Source: Streptomyces sp. RKAG293 (GTDB lineage Bacteria > Actinomycetota > Actinomycetes > Streptomycetales > Streptomycetaceae). From it: DNA of 64,000 nt. Of the stretch, positions 1 to 8,995 are shown one piece after another (the stretch's first letter is position 1; each line of letters opens with the position of its first letter). The stretch spans positions 1,990,501-2,054,500 of the forward strand of contig NZ_JAJOZB010000001.1 in the NCBI RefSeq assembly GCF_023701745.1. Direction: 5' to 3'. Position numbers and translations under genes: made by a program. The notes beneath the pieces are model-generated. The model did not search any database and was not told the DNA's origin. It was given only the letters and a program-made list of their open reading frames with translations.

Positions 1-168
1 CAGCAGTACCGCGCCGTGGTCACCCGCGAGACCGAGGAACCGGCCGGTGTGGCCGCCGTTGTGACCGGCGGCGTCACGGCCGCGGTCCCGGCCGCCGTCA
101 GCGCTGAAGGCCCGTCCGTGGTCCCGTCCGGGGCCGCGGAGAACACCAGGATCGAGGAATCCGCATGA
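1..168 (+). CDS. C-terminal end of an ABC exporter half (partial, runs off the left edge)
   Basis: Only the last 55 codons are inside the window; the frame is open from base 1 to the TGA at 166-168. The visible start reads QQYRAVVTRE, which resembles the tail that follows the ATPase domain in bacterial ABC exporters of the MsbA/LmrA type, and the remainder is an Ala/Val/Gly-rich tail with no motif. The stop overlaps the ATG of the next gene (ATGA at 165-168), so the two are translationally coupled. As the next gene is a complete exporter half, the pair probably forms a heterodimeric exporter. The assignment rests on context and a short tail. Confidence 0.6.
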   Translation, partial: QQYRAVVTRETEEPAGVAAVVTGGVTAAVPAAVSAEGPSVVPSGAAENTRIEESA

Positions 169-1946
169 TCGGCGTGAAGCCGCCGGAGCACGATCCGGAC
201 GCGCCGCAGCAGACGACGACGCTGCCGGTCGGTTCGCCGGCCACCGTACGCACCTACGTGACCGAGCTGGCGTGCCGCCACCGCGGTGCCTTCATCCTGC
301 TCGTCGCCGTGAACACGGTCGCCGTGGTGGCCTCCATGGTCGGACCGTTCCTGCTGGGGCAGCTCGTCGAGGACCTGTCGGCCGGGCGCCGGGAGCTGCA
401 TCTGGAGCTCACGGTCGGGCTCTTCCTCGCCGCGCTCGCCGTCCAGGCCGGATTCGTCCGGCTGGTGCGGCTGCGCGGCGCGATCCTCGGCGAGCGGATG
501 CTGGCCGACCTGCGCGAGGACTTCCTCGTCCGGTCGGTCGGGCTGCCGCCCGGTGTCCTGGAGCGTGCCGGTACCGGCGATCTGCTCTCCCGGATCACCA
601 CCGACATCGACCGGCTGTCGAACGCCATGCGCGAGGCCGTGCCGCAGCTGGCCATCGCCGTGGTGTGGGCCGCGCTGCTGCTCGGCGCGCTCGCCGTCAC
701 CTCTCCCCCGCTGGCGCTGTCGGTGCTGGTCGCCCTGCCGCTGCTGCTGGTCGGCTGCCGCTGGTACTTCCGGCGCGCACCCGCCGGCTACCGCTCCGAG
801 GCCGCCGGGTACGCGGCCGTCGCCGCCTCGCTCGCCGAGTCGGTCGACGCCGGCCGGACCATCGAGGCGCACGGGCTGGGTGCCCGCCGGATCACGGAAT
901 CCGACGAGCGGATCAGGATCTGGGTCGGCTGGGAGCGCTACACGATGTGGCTGCGCAGCGTGCTCTTCCCGGTGATCAACCTGACGCACACCCTGATCCT
1001 GGCGTCGGTGCTGATGATCGGCGGGACCTTCGCGCTGCACGGCTGGGTGTCGGTCGGCGAACTGACCACCGGGGCGCTCTACGCCCAGATGCTCGTCGAC
1101 CCCGTCAACCTGATCCTGCGCTGGTACGACGAGCTGCAGGTCGCCCAGGTGTCGCTGGCCCGGCTGGTCGGGGTCCGCGAGGTCGAGGAGCACCAGTCGG
1201 ACGAGCGGGTCGTCCCGGACGGCCGCGACATGCACGCCGACGAGGTGCGCTTCGGCTACCGGGAGGGCAGCGACGTGCTGCACGGGGTGTCGCTGCGGCT
1301 GCGGCCGGGCACCCGGCTGGCGCTCGTCGGGCCTTCCGGGGCCGGCAAGTCCACCCTCGGGCGGCTGCTCGCCGGGATCTACGCGCCGCGGACCGGCGAG
1401 GTGACGCTCGGCGGGGCCGAGCTGGCCCGGATGCCGGCCGAGCGGGTACGGCGGCATGTGGCTCTGGTCAACCAGGAGCACCACGTCTTCGTCGGCTCGC
1501 TGCGGGACAATCTGCGGCTGGCCCGGTCCGGGGCCGACGATCCCGAGCTGTGGGACGCGCTGGTCTCGGTGGACGCCGACGGCTGGGCACGGGCGCTGGA
1601 CGACGGTCTGGAGACCGAGGTCGGCTCCGGCGGCTCCACCCTCACCCCGGCCCAGGCCCAGCAGGTGGCCCTGGCCCGGCTGGTGCTCGCCGATCCGCAC
1701 ACCCTCGTGCTGGACGAGGCGACCTCGCTGCTCGACCCGCGGGCCGCCCGGCATCTGGAGCGTTCGCTGGCACGGGTGCTGGAGGGCCGCACCGTGATCG
1801 CCATCGCGCACCGGCTGCACACCGCGCACGACGCGGATGTCATCGCGGTCGTCGAGGAGGGCCGGATCAGCGAGCTGGGCAGCCATGACCAGCTGGTCGA
1901 GGCGGACGGGGCGTACGCGGCCCTGTGGCGCTCCTGGCACGGCTAG
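165..1946 (+). CDS. ABC exporter half: transmembrane domain fused to ATPase
   Basis: The 593-residue protein has an N-terminal membrane domain with about six hydrophobic segments (residues about 40-320) and a C-terminal ATPase. Visible motifs are Walker A GPSGAGKST, a Q-loop around VNQEHH, Walker B LVLDEATS and an H-loop in IAIAHRLHT. The ABC signature is degenerate: LTPAQ stands where LSGGQ is expected, a pattern seen in one partner of many asymmetric heterodimeric exporters. Translation is coupled to the upstream partner through ATGA. The substrate cannot be read from sequence. The TAG stop lies in the CTAG end of a MITE-like element that follows directly. Confidence 0.9.
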   Translation: MIGVKPPEHDPDAPQQTTTLPVGSPATVRTYVTELACRHRGAFILLVAVNTVAVVASMVGPFLLGQLVEDLSAGRRELHLELTVGLFLAALAVQAGFVRLVRLRGAILGERMLADLREDFLVRSVGLPPGVLERAGTGDLLSRITTDIDRLSNAMREAVPQLAIAVVWAALLLGALAVTSPPLALSVLVALPLLLVGCRWYFRRAPAGYRSEAAGYAAVAASLAESVDAGRTIEAHGLGARRITESDERIRIWVGWERYTMWLRSVLFPVINLTHTLILASVLMIGGTFALHGWVSVGELTTGALYAQMLVDPVNLILRWYDELQVAQVSLARLVGVREVEEHQSDERVVPDGRDMHADEVRFGYREGSDVLHGVSLRLRPGTRLALVGPSGAGKSTLGRLLAGIYAPRTGEVTLGGAELARMPAERVRRHVALVNQEHHVFVGSLRDNLRLARSGADDPELWDALVSVDADGWARALDDGLETEVGSGGSTLTPAQAQQVALARLVLADPHTLVLDEATSLLDPRAARHLERSLARVLEGRTVIAIAHRLHTAHDADVIAVVEEGRISELGSHDQLVEADGAYAALWRSWHG

Positions 1947-2110
1947 GGCCTGTCCGGCCGATCACGAACGGCCCCTTCGCCGCCTGGCACGGCCCCTCGC
2001 GGCGTTGCCGAAACGCCCGAGTACAACCGGTATGCGGGCGCTCCGGCGCCTTGCGAGGCACCGCACCAGACGACGCCTGGGCCGCCCATGATCGACCGGA
2101 CAGGCCCTAG
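1943..2110. mobile_element. 168-bp MITE-like element with about 31-bp terminal inverted repeats
   Basis: The ends are near-perfect inverted repeats: CTAGGGCCTGTCCGG at 1943-1957 matches, reverse-complemented, CCGGACAGGCCCTAG at 2096-2110, and the similarity continues to about 31 bp (27 of 31 identical). There is no transposase and no credible reading frame between them. The outermost CTAG on both sides could be a 4-bp target duplication, as IS5-type elements favour YTAR targets; being palindromic, it could equally be part of the repeat. The element sits exactly at the stop codon of the ABC exporter gene, which it preserves. Transcribed, it could fold into a long hairpin. Confidence 0.7.
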
Positions 2111-2132
2111 GAGCAGCGCGGCGCCTCCCGTT

Positions 2133-2181
2133 CCCGGGTTCCGTGCCCGCCGCCTGTCCGGCGGCGGGCACGGAACCGGGG
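2133..2181. terminator. Strong hairpin between convergent genes
   Basis: A 22-bp stem with one mismatch (2133-2154 pairing with 2160-2181) encloses a 5-nt loop TGTCC. It lies between the plus-strand exporter gene and the minus-strand hydrolase gene that ends at 2185, so it can serve both as a bidirectional terminator. There is no U tract, as is usual for Streptomyces terminators. Confidence 0.8.
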
Positions 2182-2184
2182 GCG

Positions 2185-2979
2185 TCAGCCGAGGATGCCC
2201 AGGGCGCCCAGCGCCCCGACGCCGCCCAGGACGAAGAAGGCCGGGGTGAGCACCTTGATCTCGACCCAGCTGCCGGCCCGGAACCGCATGAACTTCGGCG
2301 GCCCCATCGGGTACCAGCGCTTGCGGCCTATCGGGATGGGCCACAGGATCGGGCAGCCGGACACGGTCAGGGCGTCGCCGATGCAGTGCACGAGCGAGCC
2401 CAGCACGATCGGGATGCCGATCCACAGATAGTGCTGGCCGGGCTCGGTGAAGAGCCAGTCCTTGCCGTTGCCCGGGTCGTCCAGCACGTCGGCCAGCATC
2501 CAGGCGGCGGTCGCCCCGAGAAGCCAGACCAGCACATCGCTGGAGGCACGGGCCTGGCGCCACAGCAGACCCTCGACGGCCAGCACCATATGGACGAAGA
2601 GGATGCCGAGCACCGCCCAGCGCCCGCCGAAGAGCGCCGCCGCCGAGCATCCGCCGCCGAGCAGGGCGGCCCACAGCCAGGTGTGCGTCAGGGTGCGGTG
2701 GCCGCCGGTACGGCGCGGGTCGCCCTTCATACGAGTGGCCTTGTACGTGGCGTACGACAACTTGTCGATGATCTCGCACAGTGCTTTGGAGATGGGCCCG
2801 AAGGCGCGCGATATGGTCGCCGCCTTGTGGTCCAGGTCCGGAGCGAGAGCGGCGCCGGCGCAGATCAGGGCGCCGACGACAAGCGTCGGCCACGGCATGG
2901 GGTGGTCGAGCGCGGCCGCGCCCGCTCCCACCCCCAGCCATGCCGCCGCTCCGGAAAGTGAATGTGCCGGTCCCATCAT
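2185..2979 (-). CDS. Membrane-bound metal-dependent hydrolase (YdjM-like)
   Basis: The 264-residue protein begins MMGPAHSLSGAAAW and has HxxxG...DxDH features typical of the YdjM family of LexA-regulated inner-membrane hydrolases: an early PAHSLSG, then LAPDLDHKAAT, then HRTLTHTW. At least five hydrophobic segments follow. The start is at 2979 or the adjacent ATG at 2976; a purine-rich GAAAGGGGCGGGG precedes it. The frame stays open further upstream into the divergent helicase gene, but those residues do not resemble the family. The substrate is unknown for the family. Confidence 0.75.
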   Translation of the reverse strand: MMGPAHSLSGAAAWLGVGAGAAALDHPMPWPTLVVGALICAGAALAPDLDHKAATISRAFGPISKALCEIIDKLSYATYKATRMKGDPRRTGGHRTLTHTWLWAALLGGGCSAAALFGGRWAVLGILFVHMVLAVEGLLWRQARASSDVLVWLLGATAAWMLADVLDDPGNGKDWLFTEPGQHYLWIGIPIVLGSLVHCIGDALTVSGCPILWPIPIGRKRWYPMGPPKFMRFRAGSWVEIKVLTPAFFVLGGVGALGALGILG

Positions 2980-3112
2980 GTGTGGTGCCCCGCCCCTTTC
3001 GGCCCGCCCGCAGGCGGAGTTGACGCCCAGTCGACGGCACACCATACCGTTGGCGATCTTCCGTAATACCGCCGGTTCCGCCGCGGGGCCCGAAGCCAGG
3101 CAAGATGGTGGG

Positions 3113-5626
3113 GTGACCCTCATTGATCAGCTGCCTCCCGAGGCCGACCCCGATGCCCTGTACGAAGCCTTCTCGACCTGGGCGGAGAGCCAGGGCATCA
3201 CGCTCTACCCCGCTCAGGAGGAGGCGCTGATCGAGGTCGTCTCCGGGGCGAACGTGATCCTGTCGACGCCCACCGGCTCCGGGAAGAGCCTGGTAGCGGC
3301 GGGGGCGCACTTCGCCGCGCTGGCGAAGGACCAGGTCACCTTCTACACCGCTCCGATCAAGGCGCTGGTGTCGGAGAAGTTCTTCGACCTCTGCAAGCTC
3401 TTCGGCACCGAGAACGTCGGCATGCTGACCGGCGACGCCTCGGTGAACTCGGACGCACCGGTCATCTGCTGCACGGCCGAGGTGCTCGCCTCGATAGCGC
3501 TGCGCGACGGCCGGAACGCCGATGTCGGCCAGGTCGTCATGGACGAGTTCCACTTCTACGCGGAGCCGGACCGCGGCTGGGCCTGGCAGATCCCGCTGCT
3601 GGAGCTGCCGCAGGCCCAGTTCGTGCTGATGTCCGCGACCCTCGGCGACATGTCCCGCTTCGAGGAGGACCTCACCCGCCGCACGGGACGCCCGACGACC
3701 GTCGTGCGCTCCGTGACCCGGCCGGTGCCGCTCTCCTACGAGTACGTGACGACACCACTGACGGAGACGCTGACGGAACTGCTGGAGACCCGGCAGTCGC
3801 CCGTCTACATCGTGCACTTCACCCAGGCGGCGGCCGTCGAGCGGGCGCAGGCGCTGATGAGCATCAACATGTGCACCCGCGCCGAGAAGGACGCCATCGC
3901 CGACCTGATCGGCGGTTTCCGCTTCACCACCACCTTCGGCCGTAACCTCTCCCGGTTCGTCCGGCACGGCATCGGCGTGCACCACGCCGGCATGCTGCCG
4001 AAGTACCGGCGGCTGGTGGAGAAGCTCGCGCAGGCGGGCCTGCTGAAGGTCATCTGCGGTACGGACACCCTCGGTGTCGGCGTCAACGTGCCGATCAGGA
4101 CCGTGCTGTTCACCGCCCTGACGAAGTACGACGGCACACGGGTCCGCACCCTGCGGGCCCGGGAGTTCCACCAGATCGCCGGGCGGGCCGGCCGCGCCGG
4201 GTTCGACACCGCGGGCTTCGTCGTCGCGCAGGCGCCCGAGCACGTCATCGAGAACAAGAAGGCCGTCGCCAAGGCCGGGGACGACCCGAAGAAGCTCCGC
4301 AAGGTGGTCCGCAAGAAGGCACCGGAGGGCTTCGTCAACTGGTCCGACGCGACCTTCGAGAAGCTGATCGCCTCCGACCCCGAGCCGCTCACCTCCCGCT
4401 TCCGGGTCACCCACACCATGCTGCTGTCGGTGATCGCCCGGCCGGGCAACGCCTTCGAGGCGATGCGGCACCTGCTGGAGGACAACCACGAGTCGCGGCG
4501 CAACCAGCTGCGGCACATCCGGCGGGCCATCGCCATCTACCGTTCCCTCGAGGCGGGCGGCGTCGTGGAGCGGCTGGCCGAGCCGGACGCGGAGGGCCGC
4601 ATCGTCCGGCTCACCGTCGACCTCCAGTCGGACTTCGCGCTGAACCAGCCGCTGTCCACGTTCGCGCTGGCCTCCTTCGAGCTGCTCGACAAGGAGTCGC
4701 CGTCGTACGCCCTGGACATGGTCTCCGTCGTCGAGTCCACGCTCGACGACCCCCGCCAGATCCTGGCCGCGCAGCAGAACAAGGCGCGCGGTGAGGCGAT
4801 CGGGCTGATGAAGGCCGACGGGGTCGAGTACGAGGAGCGGATGGAGCGGCTGCAGGAGGTCACGTACCCCAAGCCGCTGGAGGAACTGCTCTCCCACGCC
4901 TACGGCATCTACCGGCAGAGCCACCCCTGGGTCGGTGACCACCCGCTGTCCCCCAAGTCGATCGTGCGCGACATGTACGAGCGCGCCATGACGTTCTCCG
5001 AGTTCACCTCGCACTACGAACTGGCCCGCACCGAGGGGATCGTGCTGCGCTACCTGGCGGGGGCGTACAAGGCGCTGGAACACACCGTCCCGGACGACCT
5101 GAAGTCCGAGGACCTCCAGGACCTGACCGCGTGGCTCGGCGAACTGGTGCGCCAGGTCGACTCCAGCCTGCTGGACGAGTGGGAGCAGCTCGCCAACCCC
5201 GAGGTCGAGACGGCAGAACAGGCCGCAGAACGGGCCGACCAGGTCAAGCCGGTCACCGCCAACGCCCGTGCCTTCCGGGTGCTGGTGCGCAACGCCATGT
5301 TCCGCCGGGTGGAGCTGGCGGCGCTGGAGAAGTACAACGTGCTGGCCGAACTGGACGCCGAGTCGGGCTGGGACGCCGACGCGTGGGCGGAGGCGATGGA
5401 CGCGTACTGGGACGAGTACGACGACCTGGGCACCGGTCCCGACGCCCGCGGCCCGAAGCTGCTGCAGATCGAGGAGCAGCCGGAGCACTCGCTCTGGCGG
5501 GTCCGCCAGACGTTCGCGGACCCCAACGGCGATCATGGCTGGGGTATCTCCGCCGAGGTCGATCTGGCAGCCTCCGACGAAGAGGGCCGGGCGATCATCC
5601 GTGTGACGACCGTCGGCGAGCTGTGA
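3113..5626 (+). CDS. DEAD/DEAH-box RNA helicase with a C-terminal DUF3516-like region
   Basis: The protein has 837 residues from a GTG start reading VTLIDQLPPEAD. Helicase motifs appear in order: Walker A TPTGSGKS (about 52-59), motif II DEFH (144-147), motif III SAT (174-176), and motif VI QIAGRAGRAG (about 353-362). The GRAGRAG form and the overall plan place it with the Ski2/HelY side of superfamily 2. The last 400 residues lack helicase motifs and fit the DUF3516 region found in actinobacterial members. It is divergent from the YdjM-like gene and is followed after 25 nt by tesB on the same strand. I infer RNA as the substrate from family membership. Confidence 0.85.
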   Translation: MTLIDQLPPEADPDALYEAFSTWAESQGITLYPAQEEALIEVVSGANVILSTPTGSGKSLVAAGAHFAALAKDQVTFYTAPIKALVSEKFFDLCKLFGTENVGMLTGDASVNSDAPVICCTAEVLASIALRDGRNADVGQVVMDEFHFYAEPDRGWAWQIPLLELPQAQFVLMSATLGDMSRFEEDLTRRTGRPTTVVRSVTRPVPLSYEYVTTPLTETLTELLETRQSPVYIVHFTQAAAVERAQALMSINMCTRAEKDAIADLIGGFRFTTTFGRNLSRFVRHGIGVHHAGMLPKYRRLVEKLAQAGLLKVICGTDTLGVGVNVPIRTVLFTALTKYDGTRVRTLRAREFHQIAGRAGRAGFDTAGFVVAQAPEHVIENKKAVAKAGDDPKKLRKVVRKKAPEGFVNWSDATFEKLIASDPEPLTSRFRVTHTMLLSVIARPGNAFEAMRHLLEDNHESRRNQLRHIRRAIAIYRSLEAGGVVERLAEPDAEGRIVRLTVDLQSDFALNQPLSTFALASFELLDKESPSYALDMVSVVESTLDDPRQILAAQQNKARGEAIGLMKADGVEYEERMERLQEVTYPKPLEELLSHAYGIYRQSHPWVGDHPLSPKSIVRDMYERAMTFSEFTSHYELARTEGIVLRYLAGAYKALEHTVPDDLKSEDLQDLTAWLGELVRQVDSSLLDEWEQLANPEVETAEQAAERADQVKPVTANARAFRVLVRNAMFRRVELAALEKYNVLAELDAESGWDADAWAEAMDAYWDEYDDLGTGPDARGPKLLQIEEQPEHSLWRVRQTFADPNGDHGWGISAEVDLAASDEEGRAIIRVTTVGEL

Positions 5627-5651
5627 CCGGGCACGACACGAGGGAGTTCCG

Positions 5652-6518
5652 ATGACCAACCCCGCCGAGCGGCTGGTGGATCTGCTCGACCTGGAGCGGA
5701 TCGAGGAGAACATCTTCCGCGGCCGCAGCCCCGAGGAGCGGCTGCAGCGGGTGTTCGGCGGGCAGGTCGCGGGCCAGGCGCTGGTCGCGGCCGGCCGCAC
5801 CACGGACGGCGAGCGGCCGGTGCACTCGCTGCACGCGTACTTCCTGCGGCCCGGCCGCCCGGGCGTGCCGATCGTGTACCAGGTCGAACGGGTGCGTGAC
5901 GGCCGGTCGTTCACCACCCGTCGGGTGGTGGCGATCCAGCAGGGTCGCACGATCTTCAATCTGACCGCCTCCTTCCATCAGCCGGAACCGGGGTTCGAGC
6001 ACCAGATCCCGATGCCGGATGTGCCCGAGCCCGAGAGCCTGCCGAAGCTGGGCGACGAGCTGCGCGAGCACTTGGGGGTACTGCCCGAGTCGCTGGAGCG
6101 GATGGCCCGCCGCCAGCCGTTCGACATCCGTTACGTCGAGCGGTTGCGCTGGACGCCCGAGGAGATCGAGGGCGCCGAGCCGCGCAGCGCGGTGTGGATG
6201 CGCGCGGTGGGACCGCTGGGCGACGATCCGCTGGTGCACACCTGCGCGCTCACGTATGCGAGCGACATGATGCTGCTCGACGCGGTGCGGGTACCGGTCG
6301 AACCGCTGTGGGGCCCCCGCGGCTTCGACATGGCCTCCCTCGACCACGCGATGTGGTTCCACCGCCCCTTCCGCACCGACGAGTGGTTCCTCTACGAGCA
6401 GGAGTCCCCGATCGCGACCGGCGCCCGCGGCCTGGCCCGTGGCCAGATCTACGACCGCTCGGGCCGGCTGCTGGTCTCCGTGATGCAGGAAGGGCTCTTC
6501 CGCAAGATCGGCGGCTGA
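5652..6518 (+). CDS. tesB: Acyl-CoA thioesterase II
   Basis: The 288-residue protein is the usual size for TesB, which hydrolyses medium- and long-chain acyl-CoA to free acid and CoA in the cytoplasm. It has the double hot-dog architecture: an N-terminal half with VFGGQVAGQAL and VHSLHAYFLRPG, and a C-terminal half with SLDHAMWFHRPFR and VMQEGLFR. The Asp in SLDHAMW and the Gln in MQEG match the positions of catalytic Asp and Gln in the E. coli enzyme. GAGGGAG precedes the ATG. It lies 25 nt after the helicase gene and is probably cotranscribed with it. Confidence 0.93.
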   Translation: MTNPAERLVDLLDLERIEENIFRGRSPEERLQRVFGGQVAGQALVAAGRTTDGERPVHSLHAYFLRPGRPGVPIVYQVERVRDGRSFTTRRVVAIQQGRTIFNLTASFHQPEPGFEHQIPMPDVPEPESLPKLGDELREHLGVLPESLERMARRQPFDIRYVERLRWTPEEIEGAEPRSAVWMRAVGPLGDDPLVHTCALTYASDMMLLDAVRVPVEPLWGPRGFDMASLDHAMWFHRPFRTDEWFLYEQESPIATGARGLARGQIYDRSGRLLVSVMQEGLFRKIGG

Positions 6519-6555
6519 CCGGCACCCAAGCTGCGGCGGCGGCCGGCGCCGCCGT

Positions 6556-7659
6556 TCAGGTACGCCGGAACAGCTTCTTGCGGCGGCGGGTCCCCGCGCT
6601 GTCCCCGGGCCGCTGCAACCGCCAGCCCCGGCGCGGGCGCGGCTCCGGCTCACGCTCGGAGCACGGCTCCGGCGCATGTTCCGCCCGCGGCCGCGGTTCG
6701 TGCCCCGGCTCATGCCCCGACCCCGACCCCGGATCCGGCTCCGGTTCCGGTTCCGGTTCCACCGCAGGGGCCGCCGGTCGTGGCTCCCGCTCCGCCGCGG
6801 GGGCTGGGTGTGTGGCCGGGCGGGGGGCCGGGCGGGCCTGTCGGGCGCGGTCGAGGGCCTCGGCCAGGGAGAGCCGGGCCAGGGCGATCTCGTCCGGATG
6901 GTCCGCGGTGACCGCCGCGTCGATCAGTTCACGGGAGGCGAACTCACCGGGCCGGCCCGGTGGCAGGCCGGACCGCAACCTGCGCAGATAAGCCCGTTCG
7001 TACAGATCCGGCACCACCTCCGCCGCGCCGTCGGTGCCGAGCAGCGCCGCCCAGACCGCCGCCGCCTCCCAGGCGTCGGCCGCGTCCCGCACCAACTGCC
7101 CGGCCCGGCGGGCCCGCCAGCCACGTGCCCGGTGGTCCACGCCGTCGTCCAGGGCGCCACGCAGCGTTACCGGCAGCCTGCCGTGCAGCGCTTCGGGATG
7201 ATCCCGGGCGTACTGCCCGATCTCGTCGGCCAGATACATCCAGACGACGGCCCGGTAGCGGTTGACGTACCAGCGGACCGGCCGGATGAAGCCGCCCTTC
7301 GCCAGCTTGACGAAACGGTCGCGGCTGACCCCGATGAGCTCCGCTCCATCGCCGCTGCCGACCACGCGCAGCCGGTCGCGCAGCGCCTGCGGGAAGCCCT
7401 CGGCCGCTCGCAGCCGGTCGACCTCGTCGCGCAGGACGCGCCTGCGGCCCGGCCCGGCCGCTACGGCCCGGACCTCGCCGAGCTGGACGGCGAGCTCGAA
7501 CTCTCCCGTTTCCAGTTCCAGTTCTTCCCTGGCCCGGTTCATCCCGAGCGCTTCGCCCGCCGGCGCCTCACCCGTGGGTGATTCCTTGCCGACCGCGGCT
7601 GCGACCCCGACCCCGACCCCGACTCCGACCGCGACCGCGAGTGACTCCCGTACCACCAT
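6556..7659 (-). CDS. DUF6397-like protein with HTH-like core and proline/glutamate-rich tail
   Basis: From the ATG at 7659 the product has 367 residues. The conserved core (about residues 40-245) contains an AREELELETGEFELAVQLG segment and a second helix-turn-helix-like part, GVSRDRFVKLAKGGF, each resembling a MerR/excisionase-type recognition fold, so DNA binding is possible but unproven. The C-terminal 120 residues are low-complexity Pro/Glu/Arg with repeated EPEPEP and GSGSGHEP, ending in a basic RRRKKLFRRT. An N-terminal VGVGVGV run is encoded by a CCCCGA repeat. The start is uncertain: an internal ATG at 7542 (MNRAREELE) would drop the low-complexity leader. Confidence 0.6.
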   Translation of the reverse strand: MVVRESLAVAVGVGVGVGVAAAVGKESPTGEAPAGEALGMNRAREELELETGEFELAVQLGEVRAVAAGPGRRRVLRDEVDRLRAAEGFPQALRDRLRVVGSGDGAELIGVSRDRFVKLAKGGFIRPVRWYVNRYRAVVWMYLADEIGQYARDHPEALHGRLPVTLRGALDDGVDHRARGWRARRAGQLVRDAADAWEAAAVWAALLGTDGAAEVVPDLYERAYLRRLRSGLPPGRPGEFASRELIDAAVTADHPDEIALARLSLAEALDRARQARPAPRPATHPAPAAEREPRPAAPAVEPEPEPEPDPGSGSGHEPGHEPRPRAEHAPEPCSEREPEPRPRRGWRLQRPGDSAGTRRRKKLFRRT

Positions 7660-7786
7660 GACTTCCCCCACCGCCTCGACTACTGACAGTGACGAATCTA
7701 GCGCAGCCCGATGACCCACCCATGTGGCCTGTGGATAACTCCACCGCTACCGGCGCACCACATCGCCGGGCCGCCGAGCCGCCGGC

Positions 7787-8197
7787 TCACCCTCCGGAAG
7801 GAGTTATCCCCGGCTGCCGGGGCGCGACCCCGAGGTGCTCGCCCACCCGGTGCACGAGCAGCGTCATCTCATAGGCGACCTGCCCGACGTCGGCCTCCAT
7901 ACCGCTCAGCACCGACAGACAACTGCCGTCGCCGGCCGCGGTCACGAAGAGGTAGCCCTCGTCGAACTCCACCATCGTCTGGCGCACTCCGCCGACCCGG
8001 AACTGCCGGCCGGCGCCCTTCGCAAGGCTGTGGAACCCGGACGAAACGGCCGCAAGATGCTCGGCCGTCGGCCGGTCAAGACTGCCGCTGGCCCCGGTCA
8101 CCAGGCCGTCGTTGGACAGTACGAGCGCGTGCTGCACATGCGGTACCCGCTCTGTCAGGTCGTCCAACAGCCAAGCGAGTCCATTGCCCACCGTCAT
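7787..8197 (-). CDS. Second Roadblock/LC7-domain protein downstream of the cvn operon
   Basis: The 136-residue protein reads MTVGNGLAWLLDDL and is clearly a paralogue of the CvnB gene at 9366-9785: both share HALVLSNDGL or HAVVLSNDGL, AEHLAAVSSGFHSLAKGAGR and VRQTMVE. Roadblock proteins of this group modulate small Ras-like GTPases such as CvnD. GGGAGGCCGGGA precedes the ATG at 8197. The gap of 189 bp to cvnD suggests it may be at the end of the operon or have its own promoter. An extra Roadblock gene attached to a complete cvn set is worth noting. Confidence 0.85.
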   Translation of the reverse strand: MTVGNGLAWLLDDLTERVPHVQHALVLSNDGLVTGASGSLDRPTAEHLAAVSSGFHSLAKGAGRQFRVGGVRQTMVEFDEGYLFVTAAGDGSCLSVLSGMEADVGQVAYEMTLLVHRVGEHLGVAPRQPGITPSGG

Positions 8198-8386
8198 TCC
8201 CGGCCTCCCCGTATCGACTGCGGTACGAGACTGTCCTGAACAGCGCGCTACGGCAAGTCCCCATCGGGTCACGAGCGGCAATCGGTATCGGGCAGCGGGG
8301 CCCACCGGGAGTGGCCGGCCCACCCCTGTAGCCCCATAGCCCCCAAGCCCCCATAGCCTCCTCGCAGCCCTCGCCGGCACCCCCCG

Positions 8387-8995
8387 TCAGCCGACCCGTC
8401 GCAGCTGACGCTCGGCGTGCATCCGTTCGGCGTGCTCGACCAGGGCGATGAGCACGTCCTTGCCGGATTCACGGTCCCGCGCGTCGCACAGCACGACCGG
8501 CGTCCCTTCCGTCAGGTCCAGGGCCCGTGAGACGTCCTCCGGCCGGTAGGAGCGCGCGCCGGAGAAGCAGTTGACGCCGACCGCGAAGGGGATGCCGCGG
8601 TGCTCGAAGAAGTCGACCGCGGGGAAGCAGTCCTCCAGCCGGCGGGTGTCGGCCAGGACGACGGCGCCCAGCGCGCCGTGGGACAGCTCGTCCCACAGAA
8701 ACCAGAAACGATCCTGCCCGGGGGTGCCGAAGAGATAGAGCGAGAGCCCGGCCCGGATCGTGATCCGCCCGAAGTCCATGGCGACCGTGGTGGTGGTCTT
8801 GCGTTCCACCCCGCCGGTGTCGTCGACGCCCCGGCCCGCCTCGCTGAGCGATTCCTCGGTACGCAGCGGCCGGATCTCGCTGACGGCTCCCACCAGGGTG
8901 GTCTTGCCGACCCCGAAGCCGCCCGCGACCAGTATCTTCAACGCCAGCGCGGGCTCGTCACGCCTGTCCGGTTGTTCAGAGCGCCCGAAGTCCAT
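8387..8995 (-). CDS. cvnD: CvnD-type small GTPase of a conservon
   Basis: The 202-residue protein carries a Ras-like P-loop GGFGVGKT (about residues 25-32), a switch region with TTTTVAMDFGRI, a DxxG-equivalent LFGTPGQDRF, and a late CDARDRES where the base-specific motif sits. This is the conserved cytoplasmic GTPase of Streptomyces conservons, which with CvnB and CvnC forms a membrane-associated complex on the CvnA sensor. The start overlaps the last 20 nt of cvnC, implying coupling. Which of the several conservons this is cannot be decided here. Confidence 0.93.
   Translation of the reverse strand: MDFGRSEQPDRRDEPALALKILVAGGFGVGKTTLVGAVSEIRPLRTEESLSEAGRGVDDTGGVERKTTTTVAMDFGRITIRAGLSLYLFGTPGQDRFWFLWDELSHGALGAVVLADTRRLEDCFPAVDFFEHRGIPFAVGVNCFSGARSYRPEDVSRALDLTEGTPVVLCDARDRESGKDVLIALVEHAERMHAERQLRRVG

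Noticed and set aside
1943..5959. A 1338-residue minus-strand open frame across the helicase gene.
   Set aside because: It is antisense to the helicase with its strong motifs and has no recognisable domain; long antisense frames are normal in high-G+C DNA.
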